Below the pieces are notes generated by a model that saw nothing but the letters and a program-made list of their open reading frames with translations, was not told the DNA's origin and did not search any database. A DNA stretch of 64,000 nucleotides from Flammeovirgaceae bacterium SG7u.111 (GTDB lineage Bacteria; Bacteroidota; Bacteroidia; Cytophagales; Flammeovirgaceae), in the NCBI GenBank assembly GCA_034044135.1, contig CP139021.1:3859635-3923634 (forward strand), written 5' to 3'. Made by a program: the position numbers and the translations under genes. Shown here one piece after another: positions 27,596-37,503 of the stretch; position 1 is the first letter of the stretch, and each line of letters begins with the position of its first letter.

Positions 27596-28105
27596 ATGTC
27601 ATTTATTAATCAAACTTTCATATTTGTTCTTTTGCTGATTTCAATCTCCTGTGAAGCCCCATCAAAAGATAACAAAAAGAGTCTTGCAGGTAGTAAAACC
27701 GAGCAAGATGTCGCTATTCAGAAGGTTGGATTATCAAATCAGCTTTTTGATAAAAACACATTTTTTTTGATTAGCCAAATCACAAAAGGAAATGATTACC
27801 CCTCTTCGGAAGAAGATACTTCAATATGCATTGGTTGGACTCTCACTGAAGAAGAAATAAACTCAATCATAGTAAGCTCACAAGAGCTCAGCGGTTCTGA
27901 TTGGCACTATTTGTTCGATCATTTACCTTGCGAAATTTCAGGTAAAATAATTCAACAGCAGAATGAATTTAAGCTATCAATAAATGGAGGATCTTGGTTC
28001 ACATTAGCCTCAAAAGATACAACTGTATATTTTGGATGCTTTGATAGTTCAACTGACAAGTATTTTCTTTCAACCGTATGGAAAGAAGAATTAGAAGAAA
28101 ACTAA
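27596..28105 (+). CDS. Hypothetical lipoprotein
   Basis: Protein of about 169 residues from the ATG at 27596 (the frame is open from 27503). The N-terminus is hydrophobic and ends in ISISC, a lipobox-like sequence, then a Ser/Lys-rich linker. The rest is a small mixed alpha/beta domain with no recognisable motif. It is AT-rich relative to the BamA-like gene 80 bases upstream. Confidence 0.55.
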   Translation: MSFINQTFIFVLLLISISCEAPSKDNKKSLAGSKTEQDVAIQKVGLSNQLFDKNTFFLISQITKGNDYPSSEEDTSICIGWTLTEEEINSIIVSSQELSGSDWHYLFDHLPCEISGKIIQQQNEFKLSINGGSWFTLASKDTTVYFGCFDSSTDKYFLSTVWKEELEEN

Positions 28106-28216
28106 GGTTTTTAATAATTGAAACACCTTCCCAAAACTCTTTTTGATATATCTGCACAAGCTCCCTACATTTGAGCCGTATTAACCTAGTACCAACGAAC
28201 AGAACAAACCTAATAA

Positions 28217-29533
28217 ATGGAAAAAGGCAAAGTAATATTTGAAGTAGAGGGCGGTCATGCACTCAAAGGCGAAATAGAACCACAGGGAGCGAAAAACGAA
28301 TGTTTGCAGATTCTGTGCGCAATTTTACTCACCAAAGAAAAAGTTACGATCCATAATGTTCCCAATATTTTAGATGTGAACAACTTGATCACCCTCTTGG
28401 GTGACTTGGGCGTGGAGGTGAACAAACTGGACGAACACACTTACGAGTTCAAAGCCGAAAATGTAGACATCCACTACCTCGAAACCAAAGAATATAAAAA
28501 ACAGGCTGCATCGCTCCGAGGGTCAATCATGATCTTGGGCCCACTTTTGGCTAGGTTTGGCAAGGCAAAAATCCCTCGCCCAGGCGGGGATAAAATTGGA
28601 AGGCGTAGGTTGGATACACACTTTTTAGGTTTCCAAAAACTGGGCGCTCGTTTCGAATACAAAGACGACGATAAATTCTACACCATAGATGCTACTAATT
28701 TGCATGGCACGTACATGCTCTTGGACGAGCCTTCGGTAACGGGTACAGCCAATGTGCTGATGGCAGCTGTTTTGGCTAAAGGAACAACCACCATCTACAA
28801 TGCTGCTTGCGAGCCCTACATCCAGCAGCTTTGCAAAATGCTGATCCGCATGGGGGCTAATATTCAAGGAGCAGGCTCGAACTTGCTTACAATTGAAGGA
28901 GTTGGTTACTTGGGCGGAACTAGCCACACCCTCCTACCCGACATGATCGAGATTGGAAGTTTCATTGGCATGGCTGCCATGACCAGCTCGGAAATTACTA
29001 TCAAAAACGTAAGGCTAGATCAGCTTGGGCTTATCCCTTCTGTTTTCCAAAAACTTGGTATACAAATGGAATTTCGCAACGATGACATTTATATTCCTGC
29101 TCAAGAAAATTACACCATCGACACATTTATAGATGGATCGATGCTGACCATAGCCGACGGTCCTTGGCCGCTTTTTACGCCCGACCTCCTCAGTATCATT
29201 TTGGTGGTGGCTACGCAAGCAAAAGGCACAGTACTCATTCACCAAAAAATGTTTGAAAGCCGCTTGTTCTTCGTAGACAAACTCATTGACATGGGCGCTC
29301 AGATCATCTTATGCGATCCGCACCGAGCCAACGTGGTTGGGCTTAATAAACAGATAAAGCTAAAGGGAATCAACATGAGCTCGCCTGATATCAGGGCTGG
29401 GGTTTCTCTGCTCATAGCCGCACTTTCGGCAAAGGGAAAAAGCACCATTTTCAATGCAGAGCAGATTGATCGTGGCTATCAAAATATTGACACGAGACTC
29501 AAAGCACTTGGGGCTAAAATAGAACGGGTTTGA
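28217..29533 (+). CDS. murA: UDP-N-acetylglucosamine 1-carboxyvinyltransferase
   Basis: First committed enzyme of peptidoglycan synthesis, adding enolpyruvate from PEP to UDP-GlcNAc; cytoplasmic, 438 residues. Motifs are GAKNECLQ (Lys26, Asn27), RGSIMILGPLLARFG, PRPGGDKIGRRRLDTHF and the C-terminal SPDIRAGVSLLIAAL. The loop residue that is the catalytic, fosfomycin-reactive Cys115 in E. coli is Asp125 here (PGGD instead of PGGC). Enzymes with Asp at this position are known to be active and fosfomycin-insensitive. The alignment is unambiguous by motif. Confidence 0.94.
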   Translation: MEKGKVIFEVEGGHALKGEIEPQGAKNECLQILCAILLTKEKVTIHNVPNILDVNNLITLLGDLGVEVNKLDEHTYEFKAENVDIHYLETKEYKKQAASLRGSIMILGPLLARFGKAKIPRPGGDKIGRRRLDTHFLGFQKLGARFEYKDDDKFYTIDATNLHGTYMLLDEPSVTGTANVLMAAVLAKGTTTIYNAACEPYIQQLCKMLIRMGANIQGAGSNLLTIEGVGYLGGTSHTLLPDMIEIGSFIGMAAMTSSEITIKNVRLDQLGLIPSVFQKLGIQMEFRNDDIYIPAQENYTIDTFIDGSMLTIADGPWPLFTPDLLSIILVVATQAKGTVLIHQKMFESRLFFVDKLIDMGAQIILCDPHRANVVGLNKQIKLKGINMSSPDIRAGVSLLIAALSAKGKSTIFNAEQIDRGYQNIDTRLKALGAKIERV

Positions 29534-29843
29534 TATGAACAACAAAACTTAATTACTTGGTCAACCTTAAACCTTATACTAAAGTTTTAAGGTTGACACC
29601 AACTCATAACAACTATTCAGACTCTAAATTTCATCCGACCACTACCAATCATTTCAGAGGCGAAAATTCAGAAGTAAAAAAATCATCAATATCAGAATAT
29701 TTATTCATCCCCTTTCACAAACACTGTTTAAAAGTGTATTTTTTCTATGTTAATTCATAAAAGACTTGGTTTGTTCCATAATAAAGGGTAAAATTATAGG
29801 AATATAGATAAATTTAATTCCACAATTAAAGTCTTTAACTAGC
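29534..29843. other. AT-rich gap with a hairpin between murA and the giant NTPase
   Basis: Gap of 310 bases. A perfect 12-bp stem, GTCAACCTTAAA (29560-29571) and TTTAAGGTTGAC (29586-29597), has a 14-base loop and no T-run. It may be a weak murA terminator. The remaining 240 bases are AT-rich and presumably hold the promoter of the NTPase gene. The short frame from 29557 is not convincing. Confidence 0.5.
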
Positions 29844-32800
29844 ATGTCCCAGCGCAAGGATGAAGAAAAGAAATTCCAGTATTCCAAGATTAAAAACATA
29901 CTTATAGAACTCCCGGGCTTCCGTTACTTTCACAGCCCATCTGCAGTTGGTAAGGTAGATGATCGTTTCATTGGCAGGGAAGCTATCATAAAAAAGTTAA
30001 GATCAATTCTCTTAAATGCAGATACTAAATCTGGTGCATACTTAGTTGCAGGATTCAGGGGCATGGGTAAGACCAGTTTTGTGAACCATGTGTTGGACAG
30101 CATAAATAATACCTATTTTAGAAAATCTTTCAGAGCCAGAATACCACTAATAGCTATTCCCATGATTATTTATGGGTTTGCTGAGGTTGATTTATTCAAT
30201 TTTTATGGAGAACCTGAATTCCCTAGTTCCCTACAAAACATTTTATATCTTTTATCGCTACTCACATATATTATTATTTTATTACCCTTCTTGTATTTCA
30301 TTTATCTTAAAGATGAAATAAAGAAAAAAGCGCAAGGTTTTAAAAAGCTTTGGTTTAAAAAAATTCAAATATCATGGAATAAAACCTTACTAAGCAGGGC
30401 TTATCGTTACTGCTATGCGCTTTCATTGATATATTTATTTGAGATCGGTCATGTTAAATTATTGTATCTGATTTATTTGGTGTTTTTTGGCTTGGCGTTA
30501 CTCATATACAACTTTAAAAATTACCGTAATAACTTCAATAGAAATGAGAAGTGGAAAATCAAAATTTCTTCTTTTACACAACTTTTCTATTTTCTTTTAA
30601 ATATAGCATTCATAACAATATGTGGATACATACTGCACAGATTGTACTCGGTTGAATTGAAAGATAAGAACGTCCATTTACCTGTGATAGTAACTCTTGA
30701 TTTTCTAATAACAAAATACGTTTACTCTCACCTGGAAAATCTTAGCTATAAGAGGCGTGGGCAGATGCCTGTTTTTAAAGAATTTGTAGATAACCTAGGA
30801 AAAAAAATTAGGAGTAGCCAAAAGATATTCATCAAACTCAATCTTGGTAGAAGCGGTATGGAAGAAGGAAGAGTTTTGACTTTAATTCATAAAGCTGTTC
30901 TAGCCGAGTATAGGAAAATAAATCTCCCCTTTCTATCAATGTTTCGCACCAAAGGACAGTTGATTATTTTTTTAACTGTCATTTTATCTGCCTATATTTT
31001 TTATTCATCAGAGCGTATGTCGTATATGCTAGAAGAGGACATTAGGAATGCTCACTTGGTTGAGTTTTTCCCAAGTCAAGCGTTTTTGAAAGACTCAGTG
31101 GTGATGGTAGATCCAGTGGTATTTAAAAATTTAGATATATTCAATAGTTGCTGCTATTCAATCACTAAGGGAGACTCAGTAACGTATACTCATATAGATG
31201 GCTTCATTCACCGCTACGATTCACCCCAGCTTGCTTCTGCTGAAAATAATGGATGGAAATCACATGCTACTGCCTCCCTAAGACTTGTAGATTATACGAT
31301 TTTCTCCGTTAACAATTGGTTCTATCATTTCACAAAAAACATTCTAAACATCATCATACCATTTTCAAAAAAAAATAATCCTTGGGCTCTAACACTCCCA
31401 GTTCTAGACTACATTTATTTGTTTATCGTATTCCTATTTTGGATATTCCTTGTTGCCTTTACAAAACTTTTAACAAGTTTTGGAGGTGTAGTGACACATA
31501 GAAATATTTATAATCGCCTCAGAAGGTTGGATGAAATGATAGAGGCACAAGTGTCAAAAGAACATACTTCTGAATTAGGACCTAAAGGGAAAGGAATTGG
31601 AATTTTCAGAATTGGTATAAAAAAACAGTCTAGGTACCGGGTCAAAGGTAGTAGAGATATCGAATCTGAACTCATTGAAATCTTTGAAGATATGCAACGT
31701 GTTCCCAAGTTTTTTGGACGACCAGAGTTTGTTTTCATTTTTGATGAGCTAGACAAGGTACAACCAAGTTACACAGATGTAGAAAGGAATAACAAAGAGA
31801 AATTCGAATACGAGGACGAAAGAGGCAGCCTTTTTACAATAGAAAATTCCAGAAAAAGACAAGAGATGATTGCCAAACTACTCTCAGGAATGAAGCAGTT
31901 CTTCACTACTGCCATGGCAAAGTTTATTTTCATTTCTGGACATGAAATGTACGATGCGGCACTTGCGGACACTTCTGACAGAGAATCTTTCATTGGGAGC
32001 ATATTCCATGATGTAATATACGTTGATAGCTTTTACTCCGATGAAAAAGAGGAACAAAGTTCTGATATTACTGCTCTCACTGAAAAGTATGTTTGCAGGA
32101 TTTTATTAAATGAGACAGGTTATACAGATGCTAGCCTAGAAGGGGTCTCCGCTTATTTTAAAGAGCATGCAAAACGCCTTTTTCATAATACCGAGAATTC
32201 TCATTTTCTTGAGAAAAAGAGTGAGACTAACAACTACCATCAACGACTGATCTTGTCTAAAACCATGATGAGCCTGCAATTCTTCATCGTATATCTGGCC
32301 TACAGAAGCAACGGTGCCCCAAAAAAAATGACAAAGCTTTTTGAGAATCATATAGAAGAATGCAAAGCGGATGACCAAAAGTTGACAAATCCCAATTATC
32401 TTGTTGTAGGTACTATTACTAAGCCAAGCTTCTACTTAAATCTAGATTTCAAAGCTCAGTACAAACATGGTCTTACGACTAGGCTTTTCCATCCCTTCAT
32501 GTTAGCTAAAGGACGTTATGTTACTCACTTGAGTGATAAGCTTTTGGTCTCAACTTCCTTTCTAATAGACCACCTTTATAAGTATCATAAGTATGGCTTC
32601 TCATGGAAAAATATTGAACATTCACCCGAAATAATTAGCATTAACAAATCGCCACAGTTGAGAGGGTTTATTGAGGAACTGATCTTCTATTTGTCGAATA
32701 CCCATCTTAACGAAATTGTCAGTGGTCTTTACAATTTTAAGTTCGATGGGAAAATTCAAGCAGAAATTGAGTATGTGTCGAAGATATCTGAATTGGAAAG

Positions 32801-35696
32801 TGCTGCATTTAATTTCACTCTAGACGAATCTTTAAAGACCAAGCGATACTTCCTGAGAAAACTCTCGGAACTACGCAAGGTATACAGTGAATTACAACCC
32901 TATGGAAAGTACATTCATTCCATAGGGCTAGTGAACATGACACTTGGCGACCTCTATTACTACGACCAAGAGTACGATGTAGCGATATCCTACTACCAAG
33001 ATGCCATACAAGAATTAAGGTATAAACGAGGCAACAAACCAGACCCTTCTATTTCTATATTATTGATAAACAATATGCTTAAGCTGGGCTTAACTTTTGA
33101 GAGAAAAAAAGACTATACCTCTGCTTTGAACACCTATACCGATCTTACAGAAAGTGTTATAGATTTTAGAGCAATCGATGTAAAGAAATATGGTTATAAA
33201 GAATTAGTACTTGCAAAACAGGATTTCGAAAAAAACAGCAAGAAAATAGGGACACTTGAAAATGAAGTATTTCGAAAAAACCCTTGGTTATTAAATAGCA
33301 ATAACAAACTTTCCAAATGGGGTGAACATATATTTACTACAGGTAGAAGTGCCGACATGATAGTTAAAAATGAAAAAATAGAGGGGGAGAAAAAGGATAT
33401 TTTCCACTCTTTTATCAATAATTTTATTCACACACTACCTTCTATCAATAAAGAAAAGTACTACAACAAGCTAACGGTCTTTGAAAACCTGCGGTTGATG
33501 TACCAACCAATCCTCACAAAGCTACAGCTGATTGAAAAACTCTCAGGAATAACAAGGTCGGATTTGAAACGATCAGGGCAAGAGTTCGAATACCTAATCA
33601 AGGTTGCCAATAAACAGGAAAAGTTCACAATAACCTCCGAATATTACAACAAAGTTGGTGATCTACTATATTATAAGAATGGCACTTTAATACCTGGCCA
33701 TAAAAATAATGGTGATAGTAATGTATTACCTAAACCTATTGCTGCAAAGAATGAATATTTTAAAAGCCTACTCATTATTTACCATAGGTATTTATCAAAA
33801 AGCGATACTGAACCATCATTGGATTTAGATAATAAACTTAAAAACGAAAAACTTTTTAAAGATGACTTAAGAGTGTACTATAGAAATAGAAATAAGGATT
33901 TTCATGCCGATTCATTTGAGTGTGAAAGTCAATTTCATATAATGAAAGTTATATATGAAACTTTTTCTTTAAACAAAAGGCCCTTAGCTGAAATACATAT
34001 TAATTCAGTTCTAGTTACATTAGCGAATACTCTATCAGATTTGGGAGATACTTTTTTATCTCTTGATAAAGAACAATTTGGACAATGGGATATTGACATG
34101 ATTTTGAGTGCATTAAAAAAAGAAGGAAATGAATGTCCCATTTCGCTACCAATCCCTGTCAAAATTGATAATAACTATTTGAACTATGCAGTTCTATCCA
34201 ATATATATGCAGCAACTGTTTATAAGAAAGCGGGGAAACATCAAAAAAGCGCATTTCAATATATAAAGATACTATACGCTATCCATATCTACTTAGCTTC
34301 TGAAAAACATAATAATATTAACAATAACCTAAAAAATAAAATATCGGATCATAATAAGTTGCCCGAATTAGTAAACAAACTATTCGAACTTGCGATCAAA
34401 GATTATCACTTTTCCACAGAACATTCCTATAGGCTGGAAGAAGAGCGTTATAAAGAAATATTTTCCATCTCACAACAACCTACTAGTGGCATCTCTACTG
34501 ATTTGGGACGTCTTATGTTTGAATACTCTGCCAATAATGCCGATATCAGAGAATTAGTCATATTATACTGTGCCATTGATGCTCAGCTTACCAAAGATGA
34601 GGACACAAGTATAAGATTTCCACTTGACAAGAATATAATTAATGCCTACAATAGCATGGGTAGTATGTATGACAGGATATTAGAACTACTATTAAAGGGC
34701 TATGTGAACAAAAAGCATTTCAGATATAACAAAAAACATTATGGGAATCATATTTATATCATAGAAAAGTTCAAAAAATTTCTTGACAATATAAAAATTG
34801 ACGGGGAGACACTGAGTTATGAACATACTGCCTTAAATTCTTTTTTAGAAGCTAATTTTTTTACACACAACAATAGCCTGATTGAAGAAAAGTTCAAAAC
34901 CTTTTTGAAATCTATAAAAGTAAGAGGTAAAAATATACATCAACTAAATAGCATCCCCAGGAGTCTTTTACAACAAATAACATCTCCTATTATCCGTTTC
35001 AATCCCAGTTGCTTACGCAAAGTATTACTTGATTTACATAAAGCTATCTTCTCCAAATATAATCTAACATTTAAGGGGAAATCGTTTAAGAATATTCAAT
35101 TTTTTGAATTAGAGAGTTTTAATAAAATCAATCATCCTCCATCAATCAATAATTATTCTAATAAAAAGTATGAATATCTAATATTAGATTCTATTTTTTG
35201 TCTGTTTGATGTATTGAACTTTGCAAGCCTTTTTAGTAACCGTTATATAGTTAGGCATTCTGTGTTGGCTCACGCACATAAAGAAATGGGATTTTGGTGT
35301 GGACAATTGTGGCATTATGTAAAGGTAATGGATGGCGAAACTGTCAACTCTATAAAAAAAGGAAGTACTAGATTGCGTATGGAAGTAAATCTTGACAAAC
35401 TTATTGGAAAAAAAGAACTCAAGTACTTAAGCAAATATTACCATTACGAACAAGCTATTTCCCATTACGAAAAAGCTAAGCAGATGCACTCTGCAGGTGA
35501 AGCTTATACCCACCAACTGGACAGTATGTATTATCTAGATGATGACTTCAATGACGAACTGAGCCATTTTTTCGCAGCACTTGAACGTTTCAAAATACAA
35601 TTGGGCATTGTGGATAGTAACATAGAAGAACTACAGAAAGAGCTCGAAAAGAGTGAACTTTACAACCCCAAAAGGTATACTGACTTGAAAGTCTAA
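29844..35696 (+). CDS. Giant membrane P-loop NTPase, KAP-like topology, TPR-containing tail
   Basis: Protein of 1950 residues. Walker A is GFRGMGKTSF (70-79), just after an FIGREAIIKKL segment as in STAND/AAA+ proteins. Walker B is FVFIFDELDK (629-638), with a later KFIFISGHE strand (693-701) and RSNGAPKKMTKLFENH (821-836), resembling the NPRRIKRF sensor region of KAP NTPases. Between Walker A and B lies an insert of about 550 residues with roughly six or seven hydrophobic helices (about 97-115, 131-154, 190-223, 244-266, 371-389, 521-541) and a probable external loop (about 395-500). TPR-like helices occur at 1020-1100; the rest of the tail is helical and unrecognised. Much more AT-rich than neighbours and adjacent to an IS cluster, so probably acquired. 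Function unknown; anti-phage or stress signalling is a hypothesis. Confidence 0.75.
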   Translation: MSQRKDEEKKFQYSKIKNILIELPGFRYFHSPSAVGKVDDRFIGREAIIKKLRSILLNADTKSGAYLVAGFRGMGKTSFVNHVLDSINNTYFRKSFRARIPLIAIPMIIYGFAEVDLFNFYGEPEFPSSLQNILYLLSLLTYIIILLPFLYFIYLKDEIKKKAQGFKKLWFKKIQISWNKTLLSRAYRYCYALSLIYLFEIGHVKLLYLIYLVFFGLALLIYNFKNYRNNFNRNEKWKIKISSFTQLFYFLLNIAFITICGYILHRLYSVELKDKNVHLPVIVTLDFLITKYVYSHLENLSYKRRGQMPVFKEFVDNLGKKIRSSQKIFIKLNLGRSGMEEGRVLTLIHKAVLAEYRKINLPFLSMFRTKGQLIIFLTVILSAYIFYSSERMSYMLEEDIRNAHLVEFFPSQAFLKDSVVMVDPVVFKNLDIFNSCCYSITKGDSVTYTHIDGFIHRYDSPQLASAENNGWKSHATASLRLVDYTIFSVNNWFYHFTKNILNIIIPFSKKNNPWALTLPVLDYIYLFIVFLFWIFLVAFTKLLTSFGGVVTHRNIYNRLRRLDEMIEAQVSKEHTSELGPKGKGIGIFRIGIKKQSRYRVKGSRDIESELIEIFEDMQRVPKFFGRPEFVFIFDELDKVQPSYTDVERNNKEKFEYEDERGSLFTIENSRKRQEMIAKLLSGMKQFFTTAMAKFIFISGHEMYDAALADTSDRESFIGSIFHDVIYVDSFYSDEKEEQSSDITALTEKYVCRILLNETGYTDASLEGVSAYFKEHAKRLFHNTENSHFLEKKSETNNYHQRLILSKTMMSLQFFIVYLAYRSNGAPKKMTKLFENHIEECKADDQKLTNPNYLVVGTITKPSFYLNLDFKAQYKHGLTTRLFHPFMLAKGRYVTHLSDKLLVSTSFLIDHLYKYHKYGFSWKNIEHSPEIISINKSPQLRGFIEELIFYLSNTHLNEIVSGLYNFKFDGKIQAEIEYVSKISELESAAFNFTLDESLKTKRYFLRKLSELRKVYSELQPYGKYIHSIGLVNMTLGDLYYYDQEYDVAISYYQDAIQELRYKRGNKPDPSISILLINNMLKLGLTFERKKDYTSALNTYTDLTESVIDFRAIDVKKYGYKELVLAKQDFEKNSKKIGTLENEVFRKNPWLLNSNNKLSKWGEHIFTTGRSADMIVKNEKIEGEKKDIFHSFINNFIHTLPSINKEKYYNKLTVFENLRLMYQPILTKLQLIEKLSGITRSDLKRSGQEFEYLIKVANKQEKFTITSEYYNKVGDLLYYKNGTLIPGHKNNGDSNVLPKPIAAKNEYFKSLLIIYHRYLSKSDTEPSLDLDNKLKNEKLFKDDLRVYYRNRNKDFHADSFECESQFHIMKVIYETFSLNKRPLAEIHINSVLVTLANTLSDLGDTFLSLDKEQFGQWDIDMILSALKKEGNECPISLPIPVKIDNNYLNYAVLSNIYAATVYKKAGKHQKSAFQYIKILYAIHIYLASEKHNNINNNLKNKISDHNKLPELVNKLFELAIKDYHFSTEHSYRLEEERYKEIFSISQQPTSGISTDLGRLMFEYSANNADIRELVILYCAIDAQLTKDEDTSIRFPLDKNIINAYNSMGSMYDRILELLLKGYVNKKHFRYNKKHYGNHIYIIEKFKKFLDNIKIDGETLSYEHTALNSFLEANFFTHNNSLIEEKFKTFLKSIKVRGKNIHQLNSIPRSLLQQITSPIIRFNPSCLRKVLLDLHKAIFSKYNLTFKGKSFKNIQFFELESFNKINHPPSINNYSNKKYEYLILDSIFCLFDVLNFASLFSNRYIVRHSVLAHAHKEMGFWCGQLWHYVKVMDGETVNSIKKGSTRLRMEVNLDKLIGKKELKYLSKYYHYEQAISHYEKAKQMHSAGEAYTHQLDSMYYLDDDFNDELSHFFAALERFKIQLGIVDSNIEELQKELEKSELYNPKRYTDLKV

Positions 35697-35749
35697 AAAT
35701 AGTATATGTTAAATTTTATAGGCACGTCTATTTTTATCCTCTAATAACT

Positions 35750-36445
35750 ATGAAAAACAAAATAATCCTTCTGACAGGAGCCACCTCAGGAATTGGCAGA
35801 AGCCTTGCCAAACAATTAGCAGCCGAAGGGGCAATTTTAGCCCTGTGCGGTCGCTCAGAAGAAAAGATGGCTTCCCTTCTAGAAGAGCTTTCACTACCAA
35901 AAGGTCAAATATTCTCTAAATGCTTTTCCATCACTTCCGAGGAAGAAATCATCCGCTTTGTGGAGGAAACAAACCAAGAGCTTGGAAACATCGATACGTT
36001 GATCAACTGTGCAGGAGCAAACTCGGCACGGGGGAAGGTAGAAGAAATGAAAACCGAAGATTTGGACTACATGTATGCGCTCAACTTCCGTGCTCCCATG
36101 ATTTTTATGAGAGAAGCGTATAAAAAAATAAAGGCAGTGGAAAGCGGAACTATCGTCAATATCCTCTCTACCGTCTGCCTTTTTTCCAATGAAGGAATTG
36201 GTGCTTATACCGCCACTAAATCGGGGCTAGATTCCCTCACAAAAGTATTTCGCAAGGAAGCCCGCAAAGATGGGGTTAAAGTAATCTCTGTCTATCCTGG
36301 CGGTGTCGACACCGACTTCAGAGCCGCTGACCGACCCGAATACCTCAGCCCAGAACCTGTAGCCGAATCGATCGTTTCTATGCTCAAGCTACCTGCCGAG
36401 GTGCACGAGCTAGTGCTCAGACCGATGGTGGAGGAAAATTTTTAA
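35750..36445 (+). CDS. Short-chain dehydrogenase/reductase
   Basis: Classical SDR of 231 residues. The cofactor loop is TGATSGIG (residues 9-16), followed by NCAGAN (86-91), the catalytic Ser140 in NILST, and Tyr153/Lys157 in YTATK. The R at position 35 (LCGRSEEK) favours NADP. It lacks a C-terminal substrate-specificity extension, so the substrate cannot be inferred. Its base composition is typical of the window, unlike the upstream giant gene 53 bases away. Confidence 0.88.
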   Translation: MKNKIILLTGATSGIGRSLAKQLAAEGAILALCGRSEEKMASLLEELSLPKGQIFSKCFSITSEEEIIRFVEETNQELGNIDTLINCAGANSARGKVEEMKTEDLDYMYALNFRAPMIFMREAYKKIKAVESGTIVNILSTVCLFSNEGIGAYTATKSGLDSLTKVFRKEARKDGVKVISVYPGGVDTDFRAADRPEYLSPEPVAESIVSMLKLPAEVHELVLRPMVEENF

Positions 36446-36474
36446 ACTAACGTGAGGTTTTTGAAAATCGAGGA

Positions 36475-36613
36475 CTACTTTAAAAGATTAGGGAATGAGA
36501 CCTTTGGTTTATCTTCTTGATAATTGTAGGCGATGAGCGCGCATGTCATGTGCGCGATTGCATTGACAGGGCTTCTGTGCCTGGTATGGTCTATGTCGCA
36601 TACGGTCATCAAG
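36475..36613 (-). pseudogene. IS982 transposase remnant, C-terminal piece
   Basis: Read on the minus strand, the bases encode LMTVCDIDHTRHRSPVNA followed by IAHMTCALIAYNYQE and end at a TAG at 36475. CxIxHTRHRSP is the C-terminal signature of IS982-family transposases. The piece is cut at 36613 by the left end of an IS3 element; its reading frame rejoins exactly with the fragment at 38716-38803 across the AAG target duplication, giving VNDI-LMTVCDID. Confidence 0.82.
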
Positions 36614-36675
36614 TGGAATGTCTACATTTATTGGTACGGAAATAAGAGGTCGCAATCACGTATATTGCGATAATT

Positions 36676-36975
36676 ATGAAACAGTACGAAAAGGGATTTA
36701 AAACAATGATAGTGGGCCTGCTCGAATCCGGACAACCAGCCAGGCAAGTGGCGGAAGACTACGGTTTGAGTGCGAGCATGATAAGGAGATGGCGAAGGGA
36801 GTCGAGGGGCGGAAAGGAAGCCTTCACCGGAAAGGGGGTGGCCTCCCTGACACCCGAGCAAAAGAAGATACAACAATTGGAAAAAGAACTTCGGGAGTCC
36901 AGGATGGAGGCCGAGATATTAAAAAAAGCCATCGGCATCTTCTCCCAAAAAGGCGGGACAAATACCGGTTCATAG
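36676..36975 (+). CDS. IS3-family transposase OrfA
   Basis: Protein of 99 residues with a helix-turn-helix (ESGQPARQVAEDYGLSASMIRRW), which binds the element ends, followed by a leucine-zipper region (IQQLEKELRESRMEAEILKKAIG) used for OrfA/OrfAB dimerisation. It appears intact. OrfB starts in another frame at 36978, as usual in IS3 elements that make OrfAB by frameshifting. Confidence 0.88.
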   Translation: MKQYEKGFKTMIVGLLESGQPARQVAEDYGLSASMIRRWRRESRGGKEAFTGKGVASLTPEQKKIQQLEKELRESRMEAEILKKAIGIFSQKGGTNTGS

Positions 36976-37503
36976 AGATGAACCGTCACCGGTATCCTGT
37001 TGGGAAAATGTTGGGTTGTCTAGGGGTGAGCAAAAACGGGTAAAGTGTGGGTGCCAGATATCACATATATAAGGGTAAATGACGGCTGGTGCTACCTGAC
37101 CAGTATACTCGACCTTGCCGACAGGAAAGTGGTAGGCTGGTCGCTTTCAAGCGATATGACGGCCGAGAACACGGTGATAGCGGCTTGGGTGAATGCGAGG
37201 AAAAACAGGCAGATAAAAGACGGGTTCGTCCTCCATTCGGACAGAGGTGTGCAATACGCCTGCAACAAGACAACAAGTGTTTTTTCTTTCAACAGAAAAA
37301 TGAAACAGAGCATGTCAAGGAAAGGAGACTGTTGGGACAACGCCGTGGCCGAGAGTTTTTTCAAGAGCATCAAGTACGAGTGGCTCAACAGGTTCGAGTT
37401 CACTTCCTACGACGAGGTTTACAGGCAGGTGGCATGGTATATCAACTGGTACAACACCAAAAGGCTCCACGCTAGCCTTGGCTACAAAACACCTAAAGAA
37501 AAA

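Noticed and set aside
29557-29760. 67-codon frame after murA
   Set aside because: It overlaps the hairpin and has composition unlike a protein; no support beyond being open.
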